This document shows positions 50,701 through 55,293 of a stretch of DNA of 64,000 nt, one piece after another. The position numbers were made by a program, and so were the translations under genes. Within the stretch, counting starts at the first letter, position 1. Every line of letters starts with the position of its first letter. The notes beneath the pieces were generated by a model. It searched no databases and was not told the DNA's origin. It saw nothing but the letters and a program-made list of their open reading frames with translations. Source of the DNA: Planctomycetota bacterium (lineage in GTDB: Bacteria > Planctomycetota > Phycisphaerae > Sedimentisphaerales > Anaerobacaceae); assembly GCA_013349615.1 (NCBI GenBank), contig DUZJ01000002.1, positions 1 through 64,000 on the forward strand, given 5' to 3'.

Positions 50701-50903
50701 GCGTGGAGTTTTACTTCCTATGCACTAATAACGGCGACTTCAGCAGCGGCTGGATTTCATTCCCGGCAGGGCCTCCCTTCACGTACACCGTCAAGATAGG
50801 CAGATCTGGGCAGCTCCTCAAATTCAAGGTCAAGGCATGTGATACATCAGCTAAGCGGAACGAGACCGCGTATTCCGAAGAGTGGATGGCAATGCCGCCA
50901 TAG
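35760..50903 (+). CDS. Giant beta-helix protein, fragment 4 (modules 12-17, propeller-like cargos, dockerin, FN3-like C-terminus)
   Basis: This 5047-codon ORF is listed from GTG 35760, but the same frame is open and clearly coding from 35259 (TIIDCQFSGRAFTF onwards), so it is a continuation, not a gene start. It holds most of module 12 and modules 13-17, ending VDMGYHY at ~38155, ~41545, ~45950, ~47780 and ~49690 and ADMGYHY at ~43195. Modules 12 and 13 contain related beta-propeller-like cargos, and modules 16 and 17 are near-identical. After module 17 come a dockerin (about 49720-49910) and three fibronectin-like domains to the TAG stop. The C-terminus is the natural end of the reconstructed giant protein. 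The dockerin suggests attachment to a cohesin partner, which is not encoded in the window. Confidence 0.84.
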   Translation: MIPGAGGDGGGVYYGLNSTSTLSQCAFTGNTADSAGGGIYCGDNITLISNQCTLTDNTATLSGGGIYYGVECVSQLSDCVFSGNSSSEDGGGILYSVDNSITVTDCNFADNSADYGGALYIDENCSGTITDSELFGNDAAEDGGGIYLSDSDELAISDCDISQNLAARGAGIYGIDCPGTSIVGCTINNNEAYRVVIYYEYYEPDPNDPNVPLNPEDPSGNPNDPNVIVVVKQDRSGIAEGGGIFSFAGPALIKDSEISHNTATTSGGGMYLAGDYPESVIGPELRNCLVTNNAAGRDGAGISANWQVKPKISNCTIVDNELIRIPSYGGGLYCSYESEVEVIDSIIWGNTGNYEGSQIAVASGDLPYPLPSTVKITYSDIELIQLDANEPGAGDPNMLTGPTGDPCNPDYFIYGVLDATQYMGGSYGGAHGPDGFTGPDGIDRLIFVSNTYDFNDFTFSTMGYIVTVTIPAGTHSDTHPANPYRTGPIAPRTFTLERSFDLGEEHYIGDSQNAFYVDIEKNEIYIGATYSEGILKYVFDPNAANPVAGGPAGNYVFDSIVAPSCPGWPDTLAYDPNNDIWYAGNWDYEIYKYDGSQGPDGNWELAFTSFPYAPVGGRLQHHDGLAFVNGYLFLADMYGDWIMQYLPDGTLVNVYYHEPLGRDLEGMGWGALGHFWSGSFEGKITEFGGGALQIGVGGVLPTTPPIYVEEGCTLNWWEPNEPNNFLTWDVNSWDPNSHNIAEDPLFVAGYYLSQPVAGRQDPNSPCVDAGSGDVSDPNIGMEQYTTRVDGANDVNKVDMGYHYSEGLTQYYLTVSVVDANGMVVDPNLAYGYVDPNWAIVYEGYGDNVVTLTAYPIDPNYRVRKWTGTDNDANIATINTVTVNSDKHVTVEFELTPVYQLTVLVPGGNGSVAVDPNGYFYRDRTVVTLTATPDPNYRLKAWTGTNNDLSFALTNTVTINSDKTVTVEFEMPRKIEVSGGADAILDAINIAKPGDSLIVAAGTYNGGIDFQGKELRLFSTNPDDPNIVAQTIIDCQQSGRAFTFNNGEGPETVIDGFTIINGSLSSQPGGAIYCGSGTSPTIVNLIISNCRVSFSSGGAIFIDSGSTPSINNVTINDCSVYLGVGGGVCINTETSITLSYCTISNCRAFGGSGGAVYAVAGSSPTFVGCNFSSSRAANGGGLFFGLDSTSTLSQCSLADNTAFYDGGAIFYSSGCVSEMNDCTLTGNSANEDGGGIGYAADNSIMIVGSNFARNSAQYGGGLYFDPSCSGTIAESVFLNNIATEDGGAIYLSDSDELAISDCRIAYNSAARGGGIYGIDCSDSTIIGCSITNNEATQGAVWYEFYNRDPNDPNLPIGPPDPNGSLDDPNYIAVPQTSGTGIAQGGGIYSFEGPSLIADCNISYNTANTSGGGVYLAGDFSPELRNCLIADNRAGRDGGGISANWQVNAFISNCTIADNEVMGLLSFGGGLYCSYESNVEVIDSIIWNNLGSPGTEGYQVAVASGDLSYPLPSTVNITYSDIGPSEVGAGPTLDPNLLDPNMPDYFIYSTFDTSVDHNWPGSYGIDGWVGSDGIHRIIHYSGPKEIDLINSIAYIHTVTVPPGADFHSHPSNPYSTGPIAPRTRTLERTFDIGVSLSHGNEFWVDAATNEIYIGAARYGIRKFVFDPNANNPVAGGPAGNYVFDSIIAPASPIDEDGWTTQTLAYDPDNDIWYAGAISYYWYEADRTIWKYDGSQGPDGQWEIAFTYEEGDHHDGMEFINGYLFLADNQGDYIFQYTPDGTLVNTFYFEPLEHMLEGMGFGALEHFWVGSHGEVEGVGSRITELGGGLLQMGLQGGILGFPIYVEQSCTLDGWDWDPNTHLWDPNNADSNNISKDPLFVAGYYLSQIAADQDVNSPCVDSGSADANEPNIGMHTYTTRTDGVNDVNIVDMGYHYSQGLTRYVLTVSVVDANGVVVVEPNLAHGYVEPNTAVVYEGYEDNVIELTAYPGVSYKVKKWTGTDDDTITGRHNTVTLTEDKHVTIEFEQAPLYDLFLYVIGTDANGTLEPDTPWIDYDPNLGPYGAYQYYAGTEVTLVAKADPNYEVRYWFGTDDDSSKESNNIVTIDSNEYVAVEFGRVGYNIINLYDENMVLDPRSPFPTIQAAVDAAGNNYTVELTPGVYFGVGNYDVNLRAGLDPNEVRPITVRSTDPTDAETIESTIINCRGSGRAFIFNSGEEPNSYTISGLTISNGFAAYGGAILCDGASPTIRNCRITNNYATGDGGAIYLTNASPVIINTEITGNIAGGFGGGIYAQADSVPEIINCLIAFNYSSNIGGAMYLYESDAIIRLSTIAYNYGLALEENNYGPIPIGGVAARDSDPDISHCIIGLNGGYYYGPPGDYLYGYWGSNLYAGDDLYECSATYSCIENGDGGDGNIDDDPLWISGGLGPFYLSQTQSGQPATSPCVNAGEQYILQDLQSTYNLGNMTTSIMNYADVGYADMGYHYPFFTGPPIQYSLVVVVTGNGRLEYTYYDYYYTDINDYDVNTVVGPNESPAVAYLRPGTSVQLRAIPDPNYRVFSWTGTNDDTYFGLTNSVTMYGSRYVLIEFERAVKRVLDVAVDDQYPYIAIQEAIDDARDGDVVLLHSGTYAGTGFEVIGKNITITGTNPDDPDVVASTIIDCTDEINGGIHILGTPGGTSVLSGVTIMNSHFEPRRPYASEGAGARGTDGADNLPYAYAYDMYGTGVFDMRNVYVRSNAALTVIGNHIITNCIIRDCSVTGGEAFYGNAGNAEYMDGGNGGNGGFAGGAGIFIGDIYDYYYEDVLIYDPNYPNDVNYAMYDYEQHMISWGSSPLIKNCIIDNCVAIAGDGADGGTSGARATGGSGGVPGRALGAGIYCDVNTSPTFENCTVTNCSAVGGNGGNGGDGEAGYGFGGYGGLSYADPLQPDPESFSAYGAGVYCGIGCEPNFINCTISDNVTDGSVSGIGGLNMPSYRRQQPLRNYNIPSYGAGLYCDSGCSSTFTNCTFQGNRTTYYGDLYSGYGGGVCFDGGKDYDYYLGYGFDYTIGSSSYYSSYLFDANFVSTVSATLTDCRFSGNSASVGGGLYAVVSDVNIVDCNFADNTSYIGGGLCFNESLTCISGSTIQRNIVSADADPNVMLDPNDPNGPSGVEFGAGGGIYCLATDTLMRTCDISYNFASGSGGGVYLAVDPNFESGGDQVLKNCLITNNIAARDGGGISVNWYAQPVICNCTIADNNVSEPNGYGGGLYCSYESHVDVNDSIIWGNWGNVGIKGSQIALCSGDLPYSLPSSITVSYSDVQGWKNASGPNRIDANAVFVDPGIDANDFVHWDFNTVIDDDPLFVSGYYLSQIAAGQSADSNCIDAGSADASLVALNDINEPNISLAQYTTRIDGVNDVNIVDMGYHYPIVLYRLTAYVAGGNGSVVFDPNGRPDTDPNSRRYNQLATVTLKSKPDPNYRVQGWYDVNDVLLSTGKSLEVLMDSDKVFKVQYELPNIVPVFGGGNAIQQAVDAALSGDTLIVAAGTYDGDINLQGKDITVVSANPDDPGIIAQTIIDGQQSGRGFIFNSNEGPNTVINGFTVINGSVTGQGGGGIYVDVNSSPTIKNVTINNCSVTGADGGAIYVDANSSPRFINCLITNCSADNGGGVHCDVNSSPLFYHCTFGNNSAAQMGGAMLCDPNVSITVEDCNLIDNSASFGGALYCAANCSGAIINTILERNYASEDGGAIYLGEANDLSVTDCNISYNTALHGAGLYSLGSLNLTISGCELSFNQAPLGFVHPNTSIVGQGGGMYCFATEAVIRDCVLNENTANTSGGGMYLAGESDYIEIINCLITNNAAGRDGGGISANWYAEPNIANCTFASNAAPGTFGQPGYTGFGGGLYCSYYSKVEVIDSILSDNNALNGLEIAVATGFEPATLKISYSDVQRWQIDANAVFVDPGIDANNFVYWDSNTVIEDDPLFVSGYYLSHVDAGQSADSNCIDAGSGDVNDPNIDMAGYTTRIDGVNDVNIVDMGYHYPIVLYRLTAYVAGGNGSVVFDPNGRPDTDPNSRRYNQFAIVTLRSKPDPNYRVQGWYDVNDVLLSTGKSIEVVMDSDKVFKVRYELPNVVQVFGGGNAIQQAVDAALSGDTLIVAAGTYDGDINLQGKDITLVSTNPDDPVIIAQTIIDGQLSGRGFIFNSNEGPNTIIDGFMIINGSVTGEGGGGIYVDVNSSPTIKNVAINNCTAIGADGGAIYVDANSSPRFINCLITNCSADNGGGAHCDVNSSPLFYHCTFGNNSAAQVGGGILCDPNVSITVEDCNFTDNSANFGGALYCAANCSGEIINTILERNDANEDGGAIYFAEANDLLVTDCNISYNTALHGAGIYSLGSLNLTISGCELAFNQAPLGFFDPNDPNALAVIGQGGGMCCLATEALIRDCVLTHNSANTSGGGIYLRGESDYIEIINCLIINNLAGRDGGGISVNWRAEPNIVNCTFASNAAPGTFGQLGYTGFGGGLYCSYHSNVEVIDSIFWNNYALMGFEIAVATGFEFDPIPAKLMLSHSDIRRVALSVWVDSGCILWDPNDPSKRTPLDVSHPDAPWLGSTNNIDLDPLFVTGPLGSYYLSHIGAGQDTDSPCIDKGSELALYRGLTERYTTRTDNLPDAKEVDMGYHYTIRPETEECRLCDLDYDGVIDFNDLAVFVSHWLDDGCLGSDAGCKGTDFTFDTFVDFADYAFFANCWLVEDVCAPVPNPSEWLIRPYMTTTTAPYTISMTARTAFDGWGWPVQYNFKGVVGSSHESGWQDSPTWQDTGLDPNVYGYRVQAKDALGNETLWSVIGYAGTGDITPPAPEPAWDYFNNGEPTAISPSSITMTATISSDESGVEYYFEATTPGGHDSGWQDEPNYTDVNLVPNTMYCYRVAARDKSANANQTNWFPPPPMSATCVTTLPPPDVNAPIPDPMLWDMSVDANGSDGRPREIYGGGDQYDYYATMRADQNTVDIAPLGVAPSGVEFYFLCTNNGDFSSGWISFPAGPPFTYTVKIGRSGQLLKFKVKACDTSAKRNETAYSEEWMAMPP
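36910..37870 (+). other. Domain cargo 4: beta-propeller-like domain inside module 12
   Basis: Repeated short sheets of the form AFYVDIEKNEIYIGATY, ILKYVFDPN, TLAYDPNNDIWYAGNW, IYKYDGSQGPDGNWELAF and GLAFVNGYLFLADMYGD suggest an NHL-like propeller. It lies between TVKITYSDIELIQ and PIYVEEGCTLNWW, the same site as the other cargos. It is clearly homologous to the cargo of module 13. Confidence 0.65.
40330..41275 (+). other. Domain cargo 5: second beta-propeller-like domain inside module 13
   Basis: EFWVDAATNEIYIGAARYGI, RKFVFDPNANNPVAGGPAGN, TLAYDPDNDIWYAG, IWKYDGSQGPDGQWEIAF and EFINGYLFLADNQGDYIFQY align in order with cargo 4 of module 12. Flanks are TVNITYSDIGPSE and PIYVEQSCTLDGW. The pair duplicated with its modules and then diverged. 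Confidence 0.65.
45961..49380 (+). repeat. Recent 1.83-kb tandem duplication (modules 16 and 17)
   Basis: Copy 1 begins at 45961 (TTGTTCTGTACCGGTTGACT) and copy 2 at 47794 with the same 20 bases, an offset of 1833 bp (611 codons). Long stretches remain nearly identical, for example GNAIQQAVDAALSGDTLIVA and NCLITNCSADNGGG in both. It is much more similar than any other module pair, so it is probably the youngest duplication. It is also a place where assembly could collapse or expand copies. Confidence 0.88.
49720..49910 (+). other. Domain: type I-like dockerin
   Basis: Two EF-hand-like units occur: CDLDYDGVIDFNDLAVFVSH (calcium loop DLDYDGVIDFND) and TDFTFDTFVDFADYAFFANC. This spacing and the trailing HWL/CWL match planctomycete dockerins. 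Dockerins bind cohesins in a calcium-dependent way (family knowledge). The second loop is degenerate. Confidence 0.85.
49915..50900 (+). other. Domains: three fibronectin-III-like repeats at the C-terminus
   Basis: Three units of about 100 residues share S-x-TMTA-x-x-A near the start, a YYF/YNF strand, the signature HESGW or HDSGW, and an ending such as YGYRVQAKDALGNET or YCYRVAARDKSANANQT. The GH43-like protein at 55662-58550 has the same style of repeat (TYTYRVKVRDKSANHNET), so this is a shared module type in the genome. Confidence 0.75.
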
Positions 50904-50983
50904 ACGGGTCGAATGATGGGCAAAAATTCAGCCGCGGTCCGCTTACAAGTGCCTGAAAAAGACCAGAAGGTTGGCAGGGCTTC
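50904..50983. other. Convergent intergenic gap
   Basis: The 80 bp between the giant gene (plus) and aroC (minus) contain no ORF and no hairpin followed by a T-run that I can support. Confidence 0.6.
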
Positions 50984-52321
50984 TTAGTTCGCGGGGATGC
51001 ACTTATCCTTGAGTGTCTGGTAGCCGTAGTGCGCGAAAAGGTGGTCAAGTATCACCAAAGCTGTGTAGTTCTCAGCAACCGGCCATATACGGCCAACAAT
51101 CGTGGCGTCACGCCTGGTGATGGCTGCAAGCTCCTTGTTCTCCAGGGTGTACTTGTCAATCGTATTCTGCGGCTTGTCAATTGTAGGTGTTGGTTTGACG
51201 GTGAGTCTTACAACGATTGGCTGGCCGGTAGAAAGGCCGCCTGTAATACCGCCTGCGTTATTCGAATCGAAAATGACCTTGCCCGCTTCGGCGTGCATCT
51301 GGTCGTTGTTCTGGCTGCCGGTCATATCGCGTGCGCGAAAGCCGGCGCCGACCTCAACGCCTTTGACGGCGCCAATGCCGAGCATTCGGCCAAGCTCGGC
51401 ATCGAGTTTATAGAAGACCGGCTCGCCGAGGCCGGTGGGGACGCCCGTTACAACGACTTCGACCACCCCGCCGGCTGAATCACCTGTCGCAGCGATTTTG
51501 TTACAGGCATCAACCATCGCCTGGGCTGTGTCAATATCAGGGCAGTTGAGTATGTGGTGAACTCCGTATTTGTCCTTGACCTCAGCAGGTGCAATTGTTG
51601 GGGCCTTGCCGCGTATATCTTCAATCTCCTGCTCGATGTCGGCAAGCACTCTCATCTTTTCCAGAAACCTCATATCCATCGTTATCCGGTTCTTTACGTA
51701 GATTTCCTGATAAAATGGGTCAAGGTCACGCCGCATTTTCTTGTGGTTGTTCGTATAGGTGACGGCCTCGGGGTGGGGTACATCCTTGCATCGTACGCCG
51801 GCAAGCTCCTTGATATAGGAGAATATTTGAATTCCGCATTTCTTCAGGACTTTCTTGGCGACGTATCCGGCTGCGACGATAGTGGAAGTATAGCGTCCGC
51901 TGAAGATGCCTGCGCCGATGGCATCGTCATCGGGGCCGTATTTGATGAACGAGGCGTAGGACGCGTGGCCGGGGCGGGGTGTACGGTTCGTGTCCTGATA
52001 CTGCTTGATATGAATGAAGTGGCGGTCCAGATTGGGAATCAAAATCGATAACGGAGTGCCGTTAGTGTGGTTTTTGTTTCCGGCGTTTTCGACAGTATCG
52101 GCTGCGTTTAAGCCGCTGTAGATAACCGGAAGGTCGGGTTCTTTTCGCGGGCTGGAAAGCTCATCAGCTCCCGGCTTTCTAAGAAGCAGGTCTCCATAAA
52201 TTTCCTGCTCGGCAAGCTCCATTCCCGGCGGAACACCCTGTATGACGGACGTCAGGCCCTCCTGGTAAGAACCGCCGGCTACCGTTACCTGAAACATTCG
52301 TCCAATGTGACAACCTAACAT
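50984..52321 (-). CDS. aroC: Chorismate synthase-like protein with altered active-site motifs
   Basis: This 445-residue protein aligns with AroC over its length. IGRMFQVTV opens it and VIQGVPPGM follows. RPGHASYASFIKYG, GVPTGLGEPVF, GIGAVKGVEVGAGF, NNAGGITGGLSTGQPI and PVAEN...LDHLF appear in the family order. Chorismate synthase converts EPSP to chorismate using reduced FMN. Several key motifs are changed: the N-terminal GESHG is GGSYQ (catalytic His to Tyr), the RSSARET loop is FSGRYTS, and RHDPC is RRDAT. The RPGHA His is kept. It is longer than usual (about 360 residues in E. coli) because of a middle insertion (KKMRRDLDPFYQEIY...). The start is set by AGGAGA 7 nt upstream. It lies downstream of aroA with a sulfatase between them. 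It could be a divergent functional AroC or a repurposed paralogue. Confidence 0.75.
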   Translation of the reverse strand: MLGCHIGRMFQVTVAGGSYQEGLTSVIQGVPPGMELAEQEIYGDLLLRKPGADELSSPRKEPDLPVIYSGLNAADTVENAGNKNHTNGTPLSILIPNLDRHFIHIKQYQDTNRTPRPGHASYASFIKYGPDDDAIGAGIFSGRYTSTIVAAGYVAKKVLKKCGIQIFSYIKELAGVRCKDVPHPEAVTYTNNHKKMRRDLDPFYQEIYVKNRITMDMRFLEKMRVLADIEQEIEDIRGKAPTIAPAEVKDKYGVHHILNCPDIDTAQAMVDACNKIAATGDSAGGVVEVVVTGVPTGLGEPVFYKLDAELGRMLGIGAVKGVEVGAGFRARDMTGSQNNDQMHAEAGKVIFDSNNAGGITGGLSTGQPIVVRLTVKPTPTIDKPQNTIDKYTLENKELAAITRRDATIVGRIWPVAENYTALVILDHLFAHYGYQTLKDKCIPAN

Positions 52322-52328
52322 TTTATAT

Positions 52329-52334
52329 TCTCCT
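52329..52334 (-). promoter_or_regulatory. Ribosome binding site of aroC
   Basis: AGGAGA on the minus strand lies 7 nt before the ATG at 52321, which fixes the start MLGCHIGRMF. Confidence 0.7.
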
Positions 52335-52357
52335 GAAAAAACAATTATTGATTCGCG

Positions 52358-53886
52358 TTATCCCTTTGCCCCTCTAACAATGATACGGTTACCATCGGTC
52401 CAGTTGTCCCTGTACCAGGTACATTGGTGGAAATTGTCGTTTAGCGACATCATCTTGTCCGCGAGCAGTTTTCTGAAGCGTGCCATAATGTTTCTGTGCC
52501 CGGGCTGCCGGGCCAGGTTCGTCATCTGGTACGGGTCAGCGACATTATCAAAGAGCAGTTCCGATTTGTCAAGGCGGTATTTGGCATAGGTGTACTGCTT
52601 GTCTCTGAGAGCACGCCACTCATGGCCGTTTTCCCAGGCTGCACAGGCACCGGTATTCTGTAGAAAAGCAGCTTTTGGCTCCGGGCCTTTCCTGCCCAGC
52701 GCACAGTGGGCCAGAACCATACCCTCAACATCAGCGGGAACCGGCAGACCCATCAGCGAAAGGATTGTGGGCATAATATCGACCGTGCCCAGGCAGGCGT
52801 GCGAGACAGTGCCGGCAGGAATGTGTTTGGTCCACCTTATCAGAAAAGGTACACGGGCAGCTTCTTCGTAAAAGATATTCTTTGCTCTCCGGCCCTGGGC
52901 ACCGAACATTTCGCCGTGGTCGGATGTGAAAACGATAATAGTGTTTTCGCCGATGCGGGCTTTTTCGACGGCGTCCAGCAAGCGGCCTATATTCCAGTCC
53001 AGGTTGGACGCCATCGCATAGTAGTTCCGCCGCCAGTACTCAAGTTTGTTGCGTTGCTCCGTTGATAACCTGCCCCAGGCATCGGCGTACTTGTCGTTTG
53101 TGTCCTTGTAATTGGGTGGCTTGGGAAACTTAACGTCCTTGAACATATCCCTGTACTTTCGCGAGACGTGTTGTCTGACCACGGGTCGTGTGGCGTGCCG
53201 TAGGACAAGAATAGAGCAAACGGCTTGTCTGATTTAGCTGTATTCTGCAGGAAGTCGGCTGCCATGTCGGTCTGTGCATCCGGCTCGTAGACTCCCTTGC
53301 CGTAGGAGATTTTCTTAGTGGAATCGGTGTGATAGTAGGCGTTGTAATAGTTGTGGTGGAAATTGTAGGCGGCCCAGTATCCATTGAAGCCCAGCCGGTC
53401 AGGTCCCGGGGGTACGTAGCTGTTTTTCGGGTCGTGATGATTTCCCAGTTTGTTTGCGTAAAGATGCCATTTGCCGATATAACCGGTTTGATAGCCGGCA
53501 CGTGTCAACACATGGCCGAAGCACTCGTGATTAGTATTCATCCGGAGTTCGTTGATTACCATGCCGGTGGATGTTGGATATTTGCCGGTAAACAGTGAGG
53601 CGCGGTAGGCTGAGCACACCGGCATATTCGAGACTGCGTTGCAAAAGTTTACTGCCTGCGATGCGAGTCTGTCGATGTTGGGAGTGCTGGCTTTTTTTGA
53701 ACCGGCGTAGCCGCAGTGTATGTAGCCAAGCTGGTCCGCAAATACATATATCAGATTTGGACGTTTCGTCTTCGTCGCAGGGACAGACAGTCGCGCTGAG
53801 GCGCCGAAACATCCTGGAAATGCAAGGCCGGTTGTTCCTAATACCGCGGTTTTGATGAAATTGCGCCGGTTCAGATTCCTGTTCAT
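52358..53886 (-). pseudogene. Tat-exported sulfatase, split by a one-base deletion
   Basis: Two overlapping track ORFs (52987-53913 and 52358-53182) are the N- and C-terminal parts of one sulfatase of about 509 residues. The start at 53886 gives a twin-arginine signal (NRRNFIKTAVLGTTGLAFPG). Cys91 in PVCSAYRASLFTGKYP is the formylglycine site in the allowed C-x-A-x-R form. GKWHL and TSDHGEMFG are the other metal/substrate motifs, but the first metal motif is ADQ rather than DDQ. The parts join near 53180: HDPW then VRQHVSRKYRDMFKDVKF once one G is restored (TGGTC to TGGGTC). Sulfatases of this family remove sulfate from glycans or esters outside the cytoplasm. The gene sits between aroA and aroC on the same strand. 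The frameshift may be a consensus error. Confidence 0.82.
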
Positions 53887-53909
53887 TCCAAAATCGCCCT
53901 TGACCGATG

Positions 53910-55211
53910 TCAATTAATTGTTTCCATTTTTGCGCCGATACTTTCCATCAATTCCACGTATCCAGGGAAAGTAACGCTCATTGCCTCAGCGGTATCAATG
54001 CTGGTTTGACCATCTAAGTTTAAGCCCGCCAGCGACAGGGCCATCACCGTTCGGTGGTCACTTCTGCCGTTCAGTTCGGCCGGTTTAGACTGGCCGCCTT
54101 GTATTATAAGGCCGTCTGGCAATTCTTCAATATCTACAGCCATTTTTTTCAGTTCCTCGGCCATGCATTTGATTCGGTCGGTCTCTTTACTTCGTGCCTG
54201 GGCGACGTTTACAAGGCGGGTTTCACCTTCGGCAAAAGCAGCGGTAACAGCCATAGCCGGCAGTGCATCGGGCGTTTTATTCATATCTATCTCGATACCT
54301 TTGAGCGGGGCGGCTTTAATGGTTGTACGGGCGGTTCGCGAACCGCCCCTACTTCGCTCGATGCTGATGTCGGCACCCATCGCTTTCAGGTAATCGACCA
54401 CCGCTTTGTCCGGCTGACTGTCCGAGAAATCCAAACCAAGCAGTGTTACCTCATCTGCCGCCAGGGCGGCGGCGCAGAGAAAGAATGTTGCACTGGAAAA
54501 ATCGGCAGGTATCGTGGCATCAAAGCTCTTGTACTTTTGACCGCCTTTGATTTTGAATTTGCGCAACTGCTGTTTTTCGTATTCTATTTGCTGTCTATCG
54601 AGCCAGTCGAGGGTCATTTGCACATAGCCCGGTTCGTTGAGCAGCGTAACGTCTATCTCGGTGTCTTTGGTTGCCAGTGGCGTGCACAACAGCAGGCTGG
54701 TCAGATATTGGCTGGTAGTTGCAGCAATCGTAGTTTTTCCGCCTGTTAGTTTTCCGGTTACCTCGACGGGTACCTTGCCGTTATTTTTTAAGCTGGCGCA
54801 TTTTGCTCCCAAATCGGCCAGGGCGTCCATTAACGGCCCGACAGGACGGGTCTGGATTTGCTCATCACCGGTGAAGGTTGTGGACTGGTCGCTGTCGGCC
54901 AGGGCAGCCGAACCCATTGCGATACGCAGCGTCGTGCCGGAATTGCCCACGTCGATAGGGTGCTCTGGCGCGGTGAATTTGGCGCCTGTGCCGATTACCT
55001 TCCAGATTTCCGAATCGGATGAATCAATCTCGGCACCTAATGCTCGATAGCAATTCACCGCTGCTTCTGTATCACCTGAAACCAGCGGCTTACGGATGGC
55101 GCTTTCGCCGAGGGCTCCCGAGGCAATTGCGACGGCACGAATAGTGTGTGATTTCGAGGCCGGAATGACCACCTCACCAGCAAGCCGGGATTTTTTCACA
55201 ATCAACTTCAT
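53910..55211 (-). CDS. aroA: 3-phosphoshikimate 1-carboxyvinyltransferase (EPSP synthase)
   Basis: This 433-residue protein catalyses the sixth step of the shikimate pathway, joining PEP and shikimate-3-phosphate in the cytoplasm. Diagnostic motifs are in order: IPASKSHTIRAVAIASGA, VGNSGTTLRIAMG, GDEQIQTRPVGPL, ATTSQYLTSLLL, LKGIEIDMNKTPDALPAMAV, ARSKETDRIKCM and SDHRTVMALSLAGL. The sulfatase start codon lies 24 nt beyond the aroA stop, and aroC follows the sulfatase, so all three could be co-transcribed. An oddity is a short in-frame segment SRGGSRTART just before KAAPLKGIEIDM; it is encoded by a palindromic repeat and has no counterpart in ordinary AroA. It lies in a surface loop region, so the enzyme is probably still active. 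Confidence 0.93.
   Translation of the reverse strand: MKLIVKKSRLAGEVVIPASKSHTIRAVAIASGALGESAIRKPLVSGDTEAAVNCYRALGAEIDSSDSEIWKVIGTGAKFTAPEHPIDVGNSGTTLRIAMGSAALADSDQSTTFTGDEQIQTRPVGPLMDALADLGAKCASLKNNGKVPVEVTGKLTGGKTTIAATTSQYLTSLLLCTPLATKDTEIDVTLLNEPGYVQMTLDWLDRQQIEYEKQQLRKFKIKGGQKYKSFDATIPADFSSATFFLCAAALAADEVTLLGLDFSDSQPDKAVVDYLKAMGADISIERSRGGSRTARTTIKAAPLKGIEIDMNKTPDALPAMAVTAAFAEGETRLVNVAQARSKETDRIKCMAEELKKMAVDIEELPDGLIIQGGQSKPAELNGRSDHRTVMALSLAGLNLDGQTSIDTAEAMSVTFPGYVELMESIGAKMETIN
54325..54352. repeat. 28-bp near-perfect palindrome inserted in frame in aroA
   Basis: The core GGGCGGTTCGCGAACCGCCC is a perfect 20-bp palindrome. Outer arms GTAC and CTAC extend it to 28 bp with one mismatched pair. 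On the aroA strand it encodes part of SRGGSRTART. Short palindromes of this GTAGGGGCGG...CCGCCCCTAC kind are known as dispersed intergenic repeats in several bacteria (from memory), so this may be a mobile-like repeat that landed in a coding loop. Confidence 0.8.
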
Positions 55212-55293
55212 AGCTACTTTCGTATTACGGATTGCGTTTTTACCAGAAATGACGAAGAATTAAAAGAAGATTTTGTTTTATGGAAAGGATTGA
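55212..55293 (-). other. Upstream region of aroA
   Basis: This AT-rich 82 bp precedes the aroA ATG (55211). It probably contains the promoter, but I cannot point to boxes as good as those of the neighbouring units, and the RBS is weak. Confidence 0.35.

Larger units (their letters stand above)
1463..50903 (+). other. Reconstructed single giant gene (about 16,480 codons) broken by one TAG and two 1-base deletions
   Basis: ORFs 1463-11188 and 11198-22549 are in the same frame and separated only by a TAG at 11186-11188. The protein sequence runs smoothly across it (ELAPW*QLTVVV), and the paralogous site near 34870 reads ELAPWYQLTVVV. ORF 2 and ORF 3 join by a one-base deletion near 22470 inside a nidogen-like domain. 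ORF 3 and ORF 4 join by a one-base deletion near 35257 inside a conserved beta-helix entry motif. The downstream frame then stays open from 35259 to 50903; the track starts it at 35760 only because no ATG/GTG/TTG occurs earlier in that frame. The joined product has a signal peptide, an S8 peptidase, 17 modules each ending in [VA]D-x-G-x-HY, a dockerin and fibronectin-like domains. Whether the breaks are real or consensus errors cannot be decided from the sequence. Confidence 0.85.

Noticed and set aside
54054-54749. 231-aa plus-strand ORF
   Set aside because: It is the shadow of aroA, whose conserved motifs are unmistakable.
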